In this document: positions 26,101 to 36,395 of the stretch, one piece after another
How positions within the stretch are numbered: position 1 is the stretch's first letter
Layout: each line of letters begins with the position of its first letter
NCBI GenBank assembly: GCA_027574665.1
Contig: CM050659.1
Coordinates: forward strand, 23,289,001 to 23,353,000
From: Rhynochetos jubatus
Taxonomy: Eukaryota; Chordata; Aves; Eurypygiformes; Rhynochetidae
Length of the DNA: 64,000 bases
Reading direction: 5' to 3'
The notes under the pieces: model-generated
What the model saw: the letters and a program-made list of their open reading frames with translations, nothing else
Told to the model about the DNA's origin: nothing
The model's database searches: none
Program-made: the position numbers and the translations under genes

Positions 26101-27790
26101 GAAATTGGGGCAACAGGAAACTGCAGATAAAATGGGTAGGAATTGCCGTCCTTCCGAGCCACGTGCTGCTTCACAGTGTCTTTCTCTGCCTCTCCCATGC
26201 AGCCAGGGCGATGGCCATTTTTTCCCAATGAGAGCTTTGTGTGAAGCTCAGAACCCTCTCCTGCCGAGCGAGGAGCAGTGGGAAGATGACGGAATAGACG
26301 AGGAGCCTCATGGTAAGGCAACGCACAAGGAAGTGGGTTGTGTCTTGACCTCCAGTGACTAATGGATGGGTTACAAGGGCTAATTAAAGAATTGTGTTGG
26401 CTGAGTCACTGGGCAGCTCTGACTTGACTAATGACACGGCCTGACAATAAGCCCTCCTTTGGAGCCAACTCCTTCTTTTAGGAGCTTTCTCCTTGCAAGT
26501 AGAGAATGGAGAGGTGGCTACATGTTGCGCAGACACAGTGACTTTCCACCAAGGGAGCGTATTTAGGTGTCGCTGTTGCCGCCTGCGGAAACAACTTTGG
26601 AAACAAAGTTGTGCCTGTAAAAATGCCACAGAGGGAATTCATGTGCCAAGAGCAGTTCCAGGTGAACAGTTCTGACATCCTGTTTTTAGCACGCATGGGG
26701 AAGGACTCCAAAAGTATCAATTTGGGAATTGTGTCTTACTCCTTCAGCTGTCATTCTGGTTTTTTTATTGGCCAGTGTGTCTCACTTGACGATGTTGTGC
26801 AGGTGGGGGGAAGTAACATTCAGGGTAACGTCTGTGTGTCTCAGGCAGGTTATGAAGGTGGATTCATGCTATAAATTGAGCTTCTTGGGCGTTGGTTCCA
26901 ACCCAGTACAGTTCTACGGCAGAGCAAGCTGTTGCTGTTGCCTACGGTCAGCAGGCTGCTGCCGAGGGACCGGCTGCTCTCAGGCCAGCCGTCACTTTAA
27001 ACAGTCCCCGTAGCTGCAGACTGACCTCGAGCTTCCTCTTCGTCAGCTGAAACTGCCTCAGCACTGAGGTTGAAAGTGGAAATTTCTGAGCTGCTTATAC
27101 GTGGCTTCAGGCTGATCTCCACAGCTTTCAGTTTGCCAGGATTTGGGCTAAAACTGCATGTCTTCACAGACAAATGACGGTTTATTTTGCAAGTGAAAAT
27201 GTGTAGGAATAACCTTCCCATGAACGCATGGAATGTATGACGGGGTATTTCTGCCACGGCTGCGTTAAGCCAACGGTATTCCGAGAACACAGTTTCCTGG
27301 CTCTTTAAGCTTTGGTACCCTCACTCCTGTCTGACAGAAGGGTTTAGGGGACCGCGCTGTAGACACAAGTGACGTTTGCCTCTTCCTTGTTTTCTCACCA
27401 CTGCTTTGCTGTTCTGTAAGCCATCAGCAAGCGACGTGCTCTAAGCTTAGAGTGTTCAGATTCCAGCTGGCACAACACAAGTGAACCAGCGTCATCTTCT
27501 AACCAGGAAGGCCTGAAATGTTCCATGAAGCCTGGAAGATCCTTATTTATCTTTGTGGCTTTAAAGCTTGTGACACAGTTAATAACCTTGGTTTAAAAAC
27601 TGCTGTTCCGCTGTCTCTGACAAGTGGTTGTCTGGTTTTACTTGGCATGATTCTTCAAAACACACTCCCATACTTGGTGGTAAATATATTCTCAGTGAGA
27701 AAACCAGGCTTACTGAGCTCTAACTACTTTGCTTTTCGTTCTGCAGGTTCTGGCGAAGCTTCATCCCTTGCCATAGAAAGGGAGACGTAG
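13675..27790 (+). CDS. ZDHHC15: Palmitoyltransferase ZDHHC15, 11 coding exons
   Basis: This is a DHHC-family protein S-acyltransferase that attaches palmitate from palmitoyl-CoA to cysteines of target proteins at Golgi and endosomal membranes. Joining the 11 exons gives 999 nt, 332 residues and a TAG stop, with every phase consistent. Four membrane segments are visible at about residues 13-35, 50-72, 162-190 and 204-230. The cysteine-rich domain spans about 125-159, with the catalytic DHHC at 150-153 followed by PW. After the last membrane segment comes a variant TTxE motif (STLE, 237-240) and the conserved asparagine/glycine-rich PaCCT-like segment (about 254-269). The tail holds an acidic dileucine-like NPLL (299-302) and ends in ERET. 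Closest remembered relative is ZDHHC15; ZDHHC2 and ZDHHC20 differ at the N terminus and tail. Mammalian proteins begin about six residues earlier; here the first in-frame start is the MALS methionine. It converges with UPRT. Confidence 0.95.
16658..16684 (+). CDS. ZDHHC15: ZDHHC15 coding exon 2 (27-nt microexon)
   Basis: A 27-base exon lies between a pyrimidine tract ending TTTTCAG and the donor GTATGT. It encodes VTLSNPVEK (residues 40-48), the short lumenal loop after the first membrane segment, in correct phase on both sides. Confidence 0.9.
18980..19074 (+). CDS. ZDHHC15: ZDHHC15 coding exon 3
   Basis: 95 bases encoding residues 49-80: the second membrane segment followed by WKSIFTLP, a family-conserved stretch. 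Acceptor TTTTTTAG, donor GTAAGA. A broken inverted copy of this exon lies at 54,105-54,197. Confidence 0.95.
19976..20096 (+). CDS. ZDHHC15: ZDHHC15 coding exon 4
   Basis: 121 bases encoding residues 81-120, including the highly conserved cytosolic segment [12 protein letters not shown] and LPVYTRTG that leads into the cysteine-rich domain. Acceptor TTCTAG, donor GTCAGC, which is a weak donor. This exon is missing from the inverted copy near 53,470. Confidence 0.94.
20945..21014 (+). CDS. ZDHHC15: ZDHHC15 coding exon 5
   Basis: 70 bases encoding the first half of the cysteine-rich domain (about residues 121-144), with zinc-binding CxxC and CHHCSIC motifs. Acceptor TTTCAG, donor GTAAGT. Confidence 0.95.
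21634..21666 (+). CDS. ZDHHC15: ZDHHC15 coding exon 6 (DHHC microexon)
   Basis: 33 bases encoding [10 protein letters not shown] and most of the tryptophan codon, so the catalytic DHHC (150-153) sits on its own tiny exon. Acceptor TTTTGCAG, donor GTACGT. Confidence 0.95.
22031..22151 (+). CDS. ZDHHC15: ZDHHC15 coding exon 7
   Basis: 121 bases encoding residues 156-195, starting [13 protein letters not shown], the last zinc ligand (C159) and the third membrane segment. Acceptor CTCTAG, donor GTAAGT. Confidence 0.95.
23405..23537 (+). CDS. ZDHHC15: ZDHHC15 coding exon 8
   Basis: 133 bases encoding residues 196-239: the lumenal loop [11 protein letters not shown], the fourth membrane segment and [15 protein letters not shown]. 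Acceptor TTTCCAG, donor GTAAGG. Confidence 0.95.
24665..24791 (+). CDS. ZDHHC15: ZDHHC15 coding exon 9
   Basis: 127 bases encoding residues 240-281, with the E of the STLE motif and the NGFNLGF...QQVFG segment typical of ZDHHC2/15/20. Acceptor TGTGTAG, donor GTAAGT. Confidence 0.95.
26203..26312 (+). CDS. ZDHHC15: ZDHHC15 coding exon 10
   Basis: 110 bases encoding residues 282-318 of the cytosolic tail: GDGHFFPMR, then [14 protein letters not shown], an acidic dileucine-type sorting signal. Acceptor CCATGCAG, donor GTAAGG. Confidence 0.93.
27747..27790 (+). CDS. ZDHHC15: ZDHHC15 coding exon 11 (terminal)
   Basis: 44 coding bases after acceptor TTCTGCAG give [14 protein letters not shown] and TAG. 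This resembles the Ser-rich, ETET-like end of mammalian ZDHHC15, which supports it as the true last exon. Confidence 0.9.
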
Positions 27791-29625
27791 CAGTTTGCAG
27801 ACGCAGCGGTGTAAAGCTTGTTGAGAAAGGTCAGTGTTTCTTCATCACGCTCCCAACGGCTGCTCTGCAGCGCAGCTGGCGGGTCGGGCGGGACAGGGTC
27901 TAACAGCGGCACAGCCAGTGCTGGGGCAGTCGTGTGCCAGGCTGCCAGCTGAACGCGCTGGCTCTGGAGCACTCCAGCCGGGATGGTGACGTGCCACCTG
28001 GGTCTCTGAGCCCACCGGCAGGCAGAGACCCTCTCACCAGGGCACTGAGCTGATGCCTCTCTGCGTGGTAGGATTTCACCAATACTTCTCCACCTTGTCC
28101 AGAAATAGCTTGTTTCAGAGCCCCTGAAGGAGAACGGTGGCTATCCTGTAGCCCTGGGCTGGATGGTGACGCAGTTAAAGAGCCGAAAGCACGTTGGGGT
28201 GAGGTGCTTTGTATCCTAGGGGAGGACACAAACCCTGCAGCCCCTCTAGTACGTGTGGCAGGAACAACTCTTGCCACTGATGCGCCCCGTTACAAGACTG
28301 GAAGTCTGTTCCGTGGTTCCGGAGAGGTGTGGGAAGTTGCAGAATCCTCAGAGAAACTGCAGTTGAGGACAAGCCAGGTGGCAGTTCGGAGCAAACGGCA
28401 GTAACTTGTAGTGCCCCCATCAGCTGCTGCTCTCTCAGCTGTTTCACCCTGCAGAAACTTGGGTGCAGCAGACGGTACCGTTCAGGGGACGTGTTTGTTC
28501 CCGGGTCTGTGACCTGCCCGGGGTCCCATCACGGCGGGGAGATACCCCGCGCACGTCCTGTTGCAGTAAGCCGCGGGCTGCGTCCTCTCAGTCTCCATGA
28601 GACGTTTTCACAGTGGAGCGTGATGTGACCAAGATGCAGGGAGTATCCGCTGCTGTCCCACCTGCAGGAGGTGGAATAGGCGAGTGGAATTTGCCCCTGC
28701 GTTTTCTGTGGGTGGTGAGTAACCGTTGTACGGCAGAGCACTGTCACCCACTGCCGCTGCTGTTCACGAGCAGGGCAGCTCCAGAGTTTTATAAAGGGGC
28801 TTCTCGCGTGTTGTAGGTGCAATTCCATTTTCTTCCACTGAGAAGAAAGGCCCCAGGGTATTTTTCCGTGGATAGCCGGAAAGGCTGCACACTGCCGTTC
28901 TACCGAGGGAGTGAAACCCAGCATTTCCCCTGTCGCTTTAAAGCGATGCTCAACGTGAAGGGTCACCAGCCACCCACTGCTCGTCAGATCAGTGCTTACA
29001 GCTCCGCGTTTCTCTTCATTCACGTTTCAGCTTCCCTCTCAGGAGCCAACATCCCTTCTCTTGGCACGGACTTCGGTGTTGAGGGGCAGGAAACAAGTGG
29101 ATCCTCAAGATGAGAAAACATTGTGAAGTATCGTCGGATTGGAATCTGCATTCTAGAGTGCTTCTCCGGAAATCCTGCTCTCCAGATGTTTCAAGGCTTT
29201 ACAAGTTTAAGTTACAGGGTGAACAGTTTTATAGAGGGATCCTGGTCAATCTGCTCTGGCCGGCTCTCTTTATTTTATAAATAATATATATTTTTTATTC
29301 AGAATAGGTAAAAAGTATGGATGCAAGGGCATTTCCAAAGGCCTTTTCATTTTGCAAACATCAGGGACCCGAGTTCTTGAAATTCTTGAAATTCTTCCAA
29401 GCCATAATATTCTTGGGTATTTATTTTGAGACCGATTCTCCAACTTCTCTGACAAGCAGCGTTTTGTAACGCTCGAGAAGTTCTGAGTCAGTTCAGCTAG
29501 ATGAGCGACAGACCCGCTTCAATTCGGCACTGAATCGAGCTGGATGTAAGCGCGTTGAGAGTGCTGCACGCACATAGGAGCACGGGCAGCTGTGTGTGCC
29601 AATAAACATCCACACTGCCAGCACC
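27791..29625 (+). other. ZDHHC15: Probable ZDHHC15 3' UTR
   Basis: No further coding exon is visible after the TAG stop. The stretch ends with an AT-rich segment (about 29,270-29,300) and a canonical AATAAA at 29,601, and T-rich sequence follows, so a transcript end around 29,620 is plausible. Longer 3' UTRs are possible: AATAAA at 33,296 and ATTAAA at 34,970 lie further down. Confidence 0.5.
29601..29606 (+). terminator. Poly(A) signal AATAAA, candidate for ZDHHC15
   Basis: This is the first canonical AATAAA on the plus strand after the ZDHHC15 stop that I found, with T/GT-rich sequence 40-70 bases downstream. Usage is inferred. Confidence 0.5.
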
Positions 29626-31118
29626 CAGAGTCAAGAATATTGTGGCCATAGATGTACTTTTTATTTTTTAGGAGGGTGTAATTGTCTTAGAGTTTGAGTT
29701 TTCAGCCCAATCCTACTTGCAGGCACCCAGAATGCAAAAGGGAGCTTCAGACAGGACAGTCTGCTTACATCCAGAGTGCTAAAACGCCTGGCTCACTCAT
29801 TCCTGGATCAGCGGCTGATGGAAATCTGTGCGTTTATGGAGATGTAAGCTCGAAACACGAGCTGGGAACGTCAGCTCCGACGGCAGGGGAGGTCACGCTC
29901 CACCAAGGTGGTTGTAGTTGCGTAATGCTGAAGAGACAATTGATGTATTGGATTTTTCCAGACTCCTTCCCAAGTAAATGCTTGGCTGCTGGGGTAGAGG
30001 GTTTGCAGCACTAAGACGGGACCAGATTTTTTCTTTCATTTTCCTCCATTTGCCGCCAGAGGAAGGTAGCGCTGGTTTTGTTCTGTGGAGCGGAACTGAG
30101 AATGTGCTGGCAGGGTCATTCGCATTTTTCTAGACCCGAGTCTTTTTTTACCTGCATGATCAGACCTGGCGACTCCATCACTCAGTTATCACTCATCACT
30201 TAGGTGCATGCTTAGAGTATTAGTACACTGCCCTTAGGGTCACTTGTTACCGTGTTCTGTCCCGGGTTTGTGTTTAGCAGCCCATTTGTGTTGGCAGTGA
30301 CTACAGAAGCAGCTGCGCAGGCCACGAGCACGTTACCTGACGGGTCTCTCTCTGGTGACAAAGGCCTTGCCTACCTACGAAATCCTTTTTTCTTCTGTTT
30401 ACTCCGCCGCTGCTTCCAGTGGAAATGTGTCTGTGAGACAGTTTTCTGTCCCTAAGAGTATTTCACTACCTGGTACAAACCGTGCCCTGCGGATGGATAT
30501 CTTGTACATCGGGGTCTGTGTTCGGTGTAGAGCGGGCAGCAACCCCTGTAGGAACGCCTGATGCCGACGGGTAGTTGGTAGGAGTCAGGCAGGGTGCTCC
30601 CCGGCTTACCGTAGCTTTCTCTCCTCCTCTGAACGTTTCTGCTTCCACCACGTCTCTTGGGTGGTTCTGGCATCAAACGGCTGTTGAGTGCTCAAACTGC
30701 TTGTCCTGTCCACCTCACCCTGCGTCTCTGATGTAAATCTCGCGCTGGACCTCAAGCTGTGTTTGCTGGGAGATGGCAGGAGAATTCATCACCTCATTGC
30801 TGGCAAAATGTGTTCTGGAGGGGCATCTGGAGAGGAGGATGGAGCTCACCACAACTGGAAATGGACAGCAATTTAGCACCGACAGAGGTGCTATTGGTGC
30901 CTTTTAAGTCTCTAAATTCCTTGTATATAAAACCGGGAAGATGACTTGGTGACGTCCCATTCCGTTCTGCCAGCTGAAGGGTGTTTTTAAGCTGGGAGCA
31001 TCAGAGCTGCGCCTGAAGCCGCGTGGATTTACAGGAGGTTTCCGAGCAGGTTCTTGCATCCTCTCTGGATCTGGTTCTGCTCACAGCCGCGTCGTTCCGC
31101 CGGTGTCGCCTCTCCGCC

Positions 31119-31121
<3 letters not shown>

Positions 31122-31157
<36 letters not shown>
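31122..31157 (+). repeat. (CAG)12 trinucleotide microsatellite
   Basis: Twelve uninterrupted CAG units (CTG on the other strand) lie in the gap between the two convergent genes. No coding exon is supported here, so the glutamine run in the overlapping open frame is not taken as protein. Confidence 0.9.
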
Positions 31158-31161
<4 letters not shown>

Positions 31162-34100
31162 GCTGCCTACAGGCTGTGCAGGCAGGAGCCCTGCCCGCTC
31201 TCCAGCTGCAGCACTGGTCGCTGGGTAGTATAGACAACCCACTTCTGTCTTCTCATTAGTATTAAACCAGACGTCTTTACGACAGCGCAGCCACCCAGCT
31301 CAGGTTTGGGAACAGCTCGACAGGTTTCCAGGTAACTCGCTCTTAGTCCAGAGCTTCCCTGGTCGTTAGTTATGGCCCATCTTTCCCTTAACAGCAGAAA
31401 AGTGGTTTCCAGCTCAGGGTCAGAAGCAGGTTTAGGCGTTCGTGGATCTCACACCGCCAGTAGAGCTTGAGGTGCAGGAGCGCTCGCATTCAGAGAACGA
31501 CGATCTCGTTGGCTTAGCTTAACGCAGCCAAGGGGGGTGGATCCGTGTGGCCAGGAGTGTGGAGCCGGCTCTGCCTGCCAGCCCTGCTGCCAGTTAGTCT
31601 CAGGGTTATTCCGATGAGACGGTGGAAGCTGGAATAGGAGCACCAGATGCCGTCTGTTGTTCCACCAACAGTCATCAGACAGTAATGTGTGCGGCCCGAG
31701 TGACAGCCAGTGCTGCCGCTGTCGGCAGCTCACCAGGAACGTCTCTGGAAGTGTCCAACACAGCCACGGTTTTATTCACTGGCATCGGGGCACAGAAACG
31801 TGAGTTCAACCCAGGTACAGCACATTCTGCCCTGCCTTTGGGCAGTTTGTATGTCAGCATTTTACACGCTTCACGTCCTTCGTGGGAGTGAGGACTTTAT
31901 CCGCTAGAACCGACTTTTTCAAGTGGATGTCACTGTGTGGAAGAACAAACGCTCCAGCTGGATTTTGCTGTGGTACCTGCCACTGTCTCATCCCTGCACT
32001 CCTAGATCAACCACCGCCTCCTCACCTCTCCCCCTTCTCTCCCATTCCAGTCAGGTACACTGTGCTCTCTGAAAAAAACCAGAGCCAGCATCGTACTGAT
32101 GTTTCTATGGATAGTGTCGTGGCAAGTCCTGTCCATGGAATTCGGGCTTCCGTGAGCCTCACTGCACTGCAACTTTGTCTTGTCTCCTGCTGAATGGGTA
32201 CAGGATGGTTCTGGACTAGAGTTAAGGTCGTATCCCTTGGAAGCAGAAGCAGTACTGGGTGTTTTCGTGGGCTGTACCTAGCGTGTGTAGCGGACTGTTG
32301 TTGACAGGAACCGGGAAGCTTCCTCATGGCACCGTCCCAGCAAATGCTGCTTCCTGGAACAGACCAGAAACGCGATGCAGCAAAACCTGCACTAGCCGTA
32401 GTGTTGCAGTTCTGCGTGCTGCTGCGCGCTGAACACAGCTCGCTGTTGGGTAGTTACCAAACCTGACACGTAAGGTCTGGAAGAGAACAGGAATATAAAG
32501 TGTCAGGGGAAAAAAAGAATTTACCCTTTCTTCCCCGAAGTCAGTCACAGAGTCACGTGCGAAGATGTATTCGGGACCCACCGCCTCCTGCATGGCCGTA
32601 CGCCAGCAGAACAGATGTACTGCTCGCACAGCTGGCTCGTCCACGCGAGGCGGAATTGGCAGGCCAAGGGCGGGCCGCGACCTTTGGTAAGCCAGAGTTC
32701 ATCGACTCAAAGGGTCATGCTTTCGTTTGTGACTCCTGTGGTACAAACTGCTGAAACTGATCCGTAGTACTTGAAAATACCTTGATTTTATCGCTATTTT
32801 GTCATTTCTGCTTCGTGGCAGAACGCTGGCAGAAATAAGCTCGTTCTGCAGCCGTCAGGTAAAGCGCACGCGTGGCGGAGTGGCTGTTCGCGTGAGGGGC
32901 AGCGGCTGTCAAACAGCTTGGCAGTGACAGGCGTCGCAGGTTGTGGTGTCGCTGTCGACTTTGCTTAAAGCTTCGTTTCCTTTTTGGGAATCATACCCGC
33001 TGTTACGCAGTTTATTCTTGTCCTTTTTCCATCTCCCTTTGGGAGTCCCCCTTCCGCCTGGGTGTGTGGTTAGAAGGTGAGCGGCTCCCGCGGTGCGTGC
33101 CGGTGTTCTGGCTGCCATGAAGGTGAGTGGGTGCCCTTTGATTTGTGACTATTCACGTCTGTGAGGTATCGGTTGGTTCGGGCTCAGCTTGCTTCGCTCA
33201 GCCCAGCGGGATGCCCCTTCCTCCATGGCTTTTCTCTCTCCCGAAACCCCTGTTTCTTCAGGTTCTAGTTTCAGTTTGGAACCTAAACCTTGTGAAATAA
33301 ACCCCAAACGTCAGCCTGCAAGCGCTGGTTGTGCTCATGCTGCTTCAGGGATTTCTGTGTGGGGCTTGAAGGTTTACAGCAGCGTCTGTAAAACTCCAGT
33401 GGGTAATGGCCACTGTCTGAACAGAACAGGAGGGGGAAAATAAAACCCCACAACAAAAAACCCAACAGAAGGGACAGAGGGATCACCTTTGCTTCTTATT
33501 CCAGCTGTGGTTGAACAGAAATGCCTCAAGCACATGGGCGATTTACCTGACGGCATTCCTGCTGTTTCAGCACTTTATCGGACTAAACCCTGGGCTACAT
33601 CCCACCGGAACCCTGGAAACAAACTGCCCCTGCCCGTCTCCTTTCTAACCCGAGGAAGGCGTGTGCTGCGCCCTCAGACCAGCACTTCCCCCCCGAAGTG
33701 AAAATCCGGTGGATTGTTGAAGGTGTTGGTGGACCATTTTCCCCTGCCTTTTTCCGGAGGATCTGGGAGCTTCTGGGATGCGTAGGAGGGAGAAATTCCC
33801 CGTATCCAGCATCCCGATGATGTTATGAAGTGCCTGGAGCAGAGGTGGCCTCCCCGGAGCAGGAGGTAAGAGCTGTGTGAGGAGTCATGGAACCTGTTGT
33901 GCTGTTGTGAGTTAACTCTGTGTGTCGTGTTCTGCTGCGGTTACGTCAGCGCGTAGGTTCCGGCTGCACTCGCGGCAGAGCTACTCCAGAGTAACTGCAC
34001 ATTGTGCTGTCGGAGCAGGGAACTTGTACCACTTTCCCTTGTGCTAACACAGAAAAGGTGCTGCTACTTGATGAACGATTCCATCTGCCCGGTGTTTTTC

Positions 34101-35172
34101 ATCCCAGGCTCGTTAATGTTTGTTGTGAAAACGGGTCCCGCAGAGGTGAAACCTGTCACACCTCAGGATCAGCTCATCGCAGACCTCTCTGTACGTTACA
34201 GCTCGGCACTGTGAGGTTTTTACCTCCCTCCAAAGTAAAGCGAGTGGGTTTCACCCCCTGGTGCTTCGATGAGGCAGGAAAACTGGGGTGGGGTAGAACA
34301 CAGACCATGAGGGCTGTGCTGGGAGCAGGCGGCTCTGTTTGGGAACCAATCTCCTACCTCTTTGGCTGGGTCGGGACTCCCTCTGCTGCGAACCGCCGCA
34401 GCGCGGGGCCCTTTTCTCCCTGGAAGAAAGGCTGGGGGGAGGCTCAGTGCCGCCAGCTCTTGCGCCTCTGGGAACAGAAACTACATTGTACTGGTTTGTT
34501 ACTACATCCAGCTGCTTTTCGGGCAGCCAGCACGGCCCGGGGTTGGGGTTTGTGAGCACCTTGTGTACCGTCAGCGCTGCTCTGTTCGGCTAAGGATGTG
34601 CCGCTCGGAGCAGCGTGGTTCAGCGCTGATCCTTTCGCTTAATGGGAAGTAAATGTTTTCCAGCCGTTGTCACAGAGGGTCTGCTGACAACATCTGGGGT
34701 GCTTACTCGGGTTCAGAGTTTGCTGCTGCTGCCGGCACTGGGACTTTTGATAGCGAGTGGGTTTTTACAAACACTTTGGATACTCGTTTTTACTGTCCGA
34801 CAAACGTTCTGTCTTTACTACCAAGGCTTTGTGTACGTTCCACTAGCTTTTTCCAGGTGTTTGTATGGTTTCTACAGCTGAATGTCCTGTACGCTCTGCG
34901 CTGCCGTTTTCTATTACGGTTTGTACTAGAAGCCTGCCCGGTTTGTACCGTCCTGCGGGCAAGGACTGCATTAAAACCATTTTTGGCTAATTTGTACTGT
35001 GAATGGTTATTTCCTATGACTTAGCCTGTGCTCAGGGACAACCTTCTCTCTCTGGAAGCTTTACACAACTTTATTGCAATTACTGCTTGGAGTGGGGAAG
35101 GTTCTGTATCTCTCAGAGAAAGGATTCACTAAACGCTGCCCCTTTCTTACGAGGCATTGGCTGGGGCAGCCC

Positions 35173-35258
35173 AGGCCTCTGCCTTCGCTCATGTGGGGAG
35201 AGGACTGAAGGCCTCTGCCTTTGCTCACGTGGGGAGAGGACTGAAGCCCTCTGCCTGC
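35173..35258. repeat. 36-bp tandem repeat, about 2.4 copies
   Basis: Two copies of a 36-base unit (starting aggcctctgcc at 35,173 and 35,209) differ at two positions and are followed by a partial third copy. Confidence 0.85.
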
Positions 35259-35974
35259 CGTGACGTTCCCTCGTCCTGCACCTCTGCGAATGTGGATGTA
35301 TTTAAACAGCAATAAGGGACGATAGTGCCTTTGTATACACACCTTCCCAAAGCCACAGTAAGGTGAACAGTAACTAGTTGGATATTGTGTACTTGGTGCC
35401 AGGGGACTGAAAGCCAAAGAAAGAATTTGGCAGCAGATTTACGTTTAATTCGGTCGATACAATTCCTGCACTGAGCGAAATTCTGCAGGGGCGCTAAGCC
35501 GCAAGGGCCGTGTCTGCCTGTCGACTTTACGCCCCGTTGCTCTGCGACCAGAGCTAGAAACCGAGTTCGACTTCCAGCCGCAGCTCTCCTTTCTCTAAAA
35601 GGGTTAGCGAGACTGATTCAGCTGCAGTGGTTCAGGAGACAACACGCACATGCTCTACGTGTAGAACTCGCTGCTCCCACCCAGCCTGCCAGGGCACGTG
35701 CGCTGCAGTAGGCGGCTGCTTTATTCGGTACTGTGGAGCAAGGCATCTGCGGATGTTTTACTAGTTGAAGTAACCTATACAGAGCAAGATTCAGAGTTGT
35801 ATCTTCAGTTCTTGGACACCATCCAAAGACTGAAAATTCTGCCAACACTTCAATGTGGCTGCTAAGAAATGCACCGAGTTCCCAGTGCACCCGTCACTTC
35901 GGAAGCGTCGGGAGCAGGTGTGCGCGCGGACCTGGAGCAACGCAAACATTACCACTGGAAATGAAGTACGCACC

Positions 35975-36288
35975 TTTGCGATTTAGTCCTTTTATTTGCT
36001 CCTGCAGGCAGCCACGAGACAGGCTATAGAAGAATAAATAAGTTAAAGCAGAGAGTGTAGCAGTTGGTACACCCCCAACACTGAGATGCTCGGCTTTGTA
36101 ATGACGGAGTGCTTTGTTACGGTACCGATTCGCTGTGCAGGCAGGAACTGGCCACGGTAATCCAAGTCAAGTATTTCCCCCTTTGGCCAAAACGATTTCT
36201 AAACATGCCCTCACCAAGTCAACAATAATAAAACGTAGAAAAAACCTTTTGTAATGTAATTCAGTCACATCCGTTTGTTCCGGGTGTG
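35975..36288 (-). other. UPRT: Probable UPRT 3' UTR
   Basis: About 300 bases of non-coding sequence between the UPRT stop and the AATAAA signal. The end is approximate. Confidence 0.5.
35991..35996 (-). terminator. UPRT: Poly(A) signal, candidate for UPRT
   Basis: TTTATT on the plus strand reads AATAAA on the minus strand, about 295 bases after the UPRT stop codon. It is the first canonical signal downstream on that strand that I see. Further candidates occur beyond it, for example near 35,720. Confidence 0.55.
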
Positions 36289-36395
36289 TCAGTCTGTTCC
36301 AAAATACTTCTGTCCAAAGTGTGTCGGTGCAACAGGATGAACTTCTGTAGTTAAAATGGTGATCTCTGGGAATTCCTGGATGATGGATTTGGCAC
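36289..36395 (-). CDS. UPRT: UPRT coding exon 7 (terminal)
   Basis: 107 bases encoding AKSIIQEFPEITILTTEVHP...FGQKYFGTD and TGA (stop at 36,289-36,291). Acceptor TTTCTACAG. The C-terminal YFGTD matches the family end. Confidence 0.95.

Larger units (their letters stand above)
29626..35975. other. Intergenic gap between convergent ZDHHC15 and UPRT
   Basis: No gene is supported. The stretch holds a CAG microsatellite, a 36-bp tandem repeat and alternative poly(A) signals (33,296; 34,970). Open frames on both strands, up to 183 codons at 34,004-34,555, lack family resemblance and look like GC-driven chance frames. Part of it could be extended 3' UTR of either gene. Confidence 0.55.

Noticed and set aside
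27518..27746. Hydrophobic extension in frame before the last ZDHHC15 exon
   Set aside because: This is intron 10 read-through; the acceptor at 27,746 gives the family-like tail in correct phase.
31023..31259. Small open frame with 12 glutamines
   Set aside because: The glutamines come from the CAG microsatellite; no splice or homology support.
34004..34555. 183-codon plus-strand frame in the ZDHHC15-UPRT gap
   Set aside because: Composition-driven, with overlapping frames on the other strand and no recognisable domain.
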